Both the position numbers and the translations under genes were made by a program. The notes under the pieces are model-generated. The model had not been told where the DNA came from, did not search any database, and saw only the letters and a list, made by a program, of their open reading frames with translations. Shown piece after piece: positions 63,805 to 64,000 of a stretch of DNA of 64,000 nucleotides (position 1 is its first letter; each line of letters starts with the position of its first letter). The DNA comes from Vespa crabro (Eukaryota; Arthropoda; Insecta; Hymenoptera; Vespidae): positions 23,992,172 to 24,056,171 of the forward strand of contig NC_060955.1 of assembly GCF_910589235.1 (NCBI RefSeq). The letters run 5' to 3'.

Positions 63805-64000
63805 GGCTATGAAAAATGTAATCTGACTTCGAGGACATCTAATTCTGAGAGACGACCGTTTATAATCAATCGTATCCGTGCTATAATAGTCGTCTCGATT
63901 ACCCCGAGAACCCGAAATGTCGGAAATCTCTTATGACAGTCGCCGACCTCGATCTTAATTTGACGAGTCGTTCTCGCTTCTGTCTTTCACTCTTTCTCAG
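63298..64000. other. 3' region of the cuticular gene to window end
   Basis: Contains an oligo-G run (about 63424-63435), (TACA)n then (AC)n at about 63529-63595, and a (TA)n patch at about 63764-63805. The last bases (TCTTTCTCAG) look like a splice acceptor at the window edge, but no exon can be seen beyond it. Confidence 0.5.
63695..63700 (+). terminator. Candidate polyadenylation signal of the cuticular gene
   Basis: AATAAA, 398 bp after the stop codon and the first clear match downstream. The implied 3' UTR includes the (TACA)n/(AC)n array. Confidence 0.45.

Noticed and set aside
1..64000. GCCAT pentamer enrichment as evidence for Polycomb sites
   Set aside because: A 5-mer is expected about 125 times on both strands, so only the extended 10-mer was kept.
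1..64000. CRISPR arrays, bacterial operons, rRNA or tRNA genes
   Set aside because: All arrays seen are simple microsatellites without spacers. No cloverleaf or rRNA-like sequence was recognised by eye; a tRNAscan or Infernal run would be decisive.

Overview
The window looks like nuclear DNA of an insect, most likely a hymenopteran (bee, wasp or ant). The evidence is intron-containing genes with canonical GT-AG splice sites, an arthropod chitin-binding cuticular protein, an insect-type NK1/slouch homeobox gene, abundant CpG, and an extreme load of (GA)n/(CT)n microsatellites. I cannot place the family or species from sequence alone.

Only three protein-coding genes can be supported. (1) On the minus strand, 26354-33408, is a slouch/NK1 homeobox gene. 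Its two coding exons are separated by a 4,958-bp intron and join in perfect phase to give a 698-residue protein. Exon 1 carries a TN/EH1-like repression motif and a PVDLT (CtBP-type) motif; exon 2 carries the homeodomain. (2) On the plus strand, 56007-57849, is a compact seven-exon HtrA2/Omi mitochondrial serine protease of 425 residues with an intact His-Asp-Ser triad and a PDZ domain. (3) On the plus strand, 60811-63297, is a two-exon RR-type cuticular protein of 373 residues with a TATA box, a signal peptide and a long tail containing four diverged 16-residue repeats.

Layout: 1-26353 is a gene-free region downstream of slouch, dominated by (GA)n, (CT)n, (TA)n and triplet repeats. 26354-33408 is slouch. 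33409-56006 is a second gene-free region of about 22.6 kb between the divergently oriented slouch and HtrA2, again repeat-dense until about 54.6 kb. 56007-57849 is HtrA2, inside an island almost free of GA/CT tracts (about 54.6-60.5 kb). 60811-63297 is the cuticular gene, followed by its 3' region to the window end. Large gene-free flanks around a homeobox gene suggest a developmental regulatory landscape; that is inference. The three genes have no evident shared pathway.

I found no convincing transposon ORF, tRNA, rRNA, CRISPR array or novel multi-gene system. Most long open frames outside the three genes lie in pyrimidine- or purine-rich DNA that simply lacks stop codons. The observations most worth a second look are the repeat architecture and predicted convertase site of the cuticular protein, three exact copies of a YY1/Pho-like 10-mer, the corepressor-motif and low-complexity make-up of slouch, and sequence departures in HtrA2.
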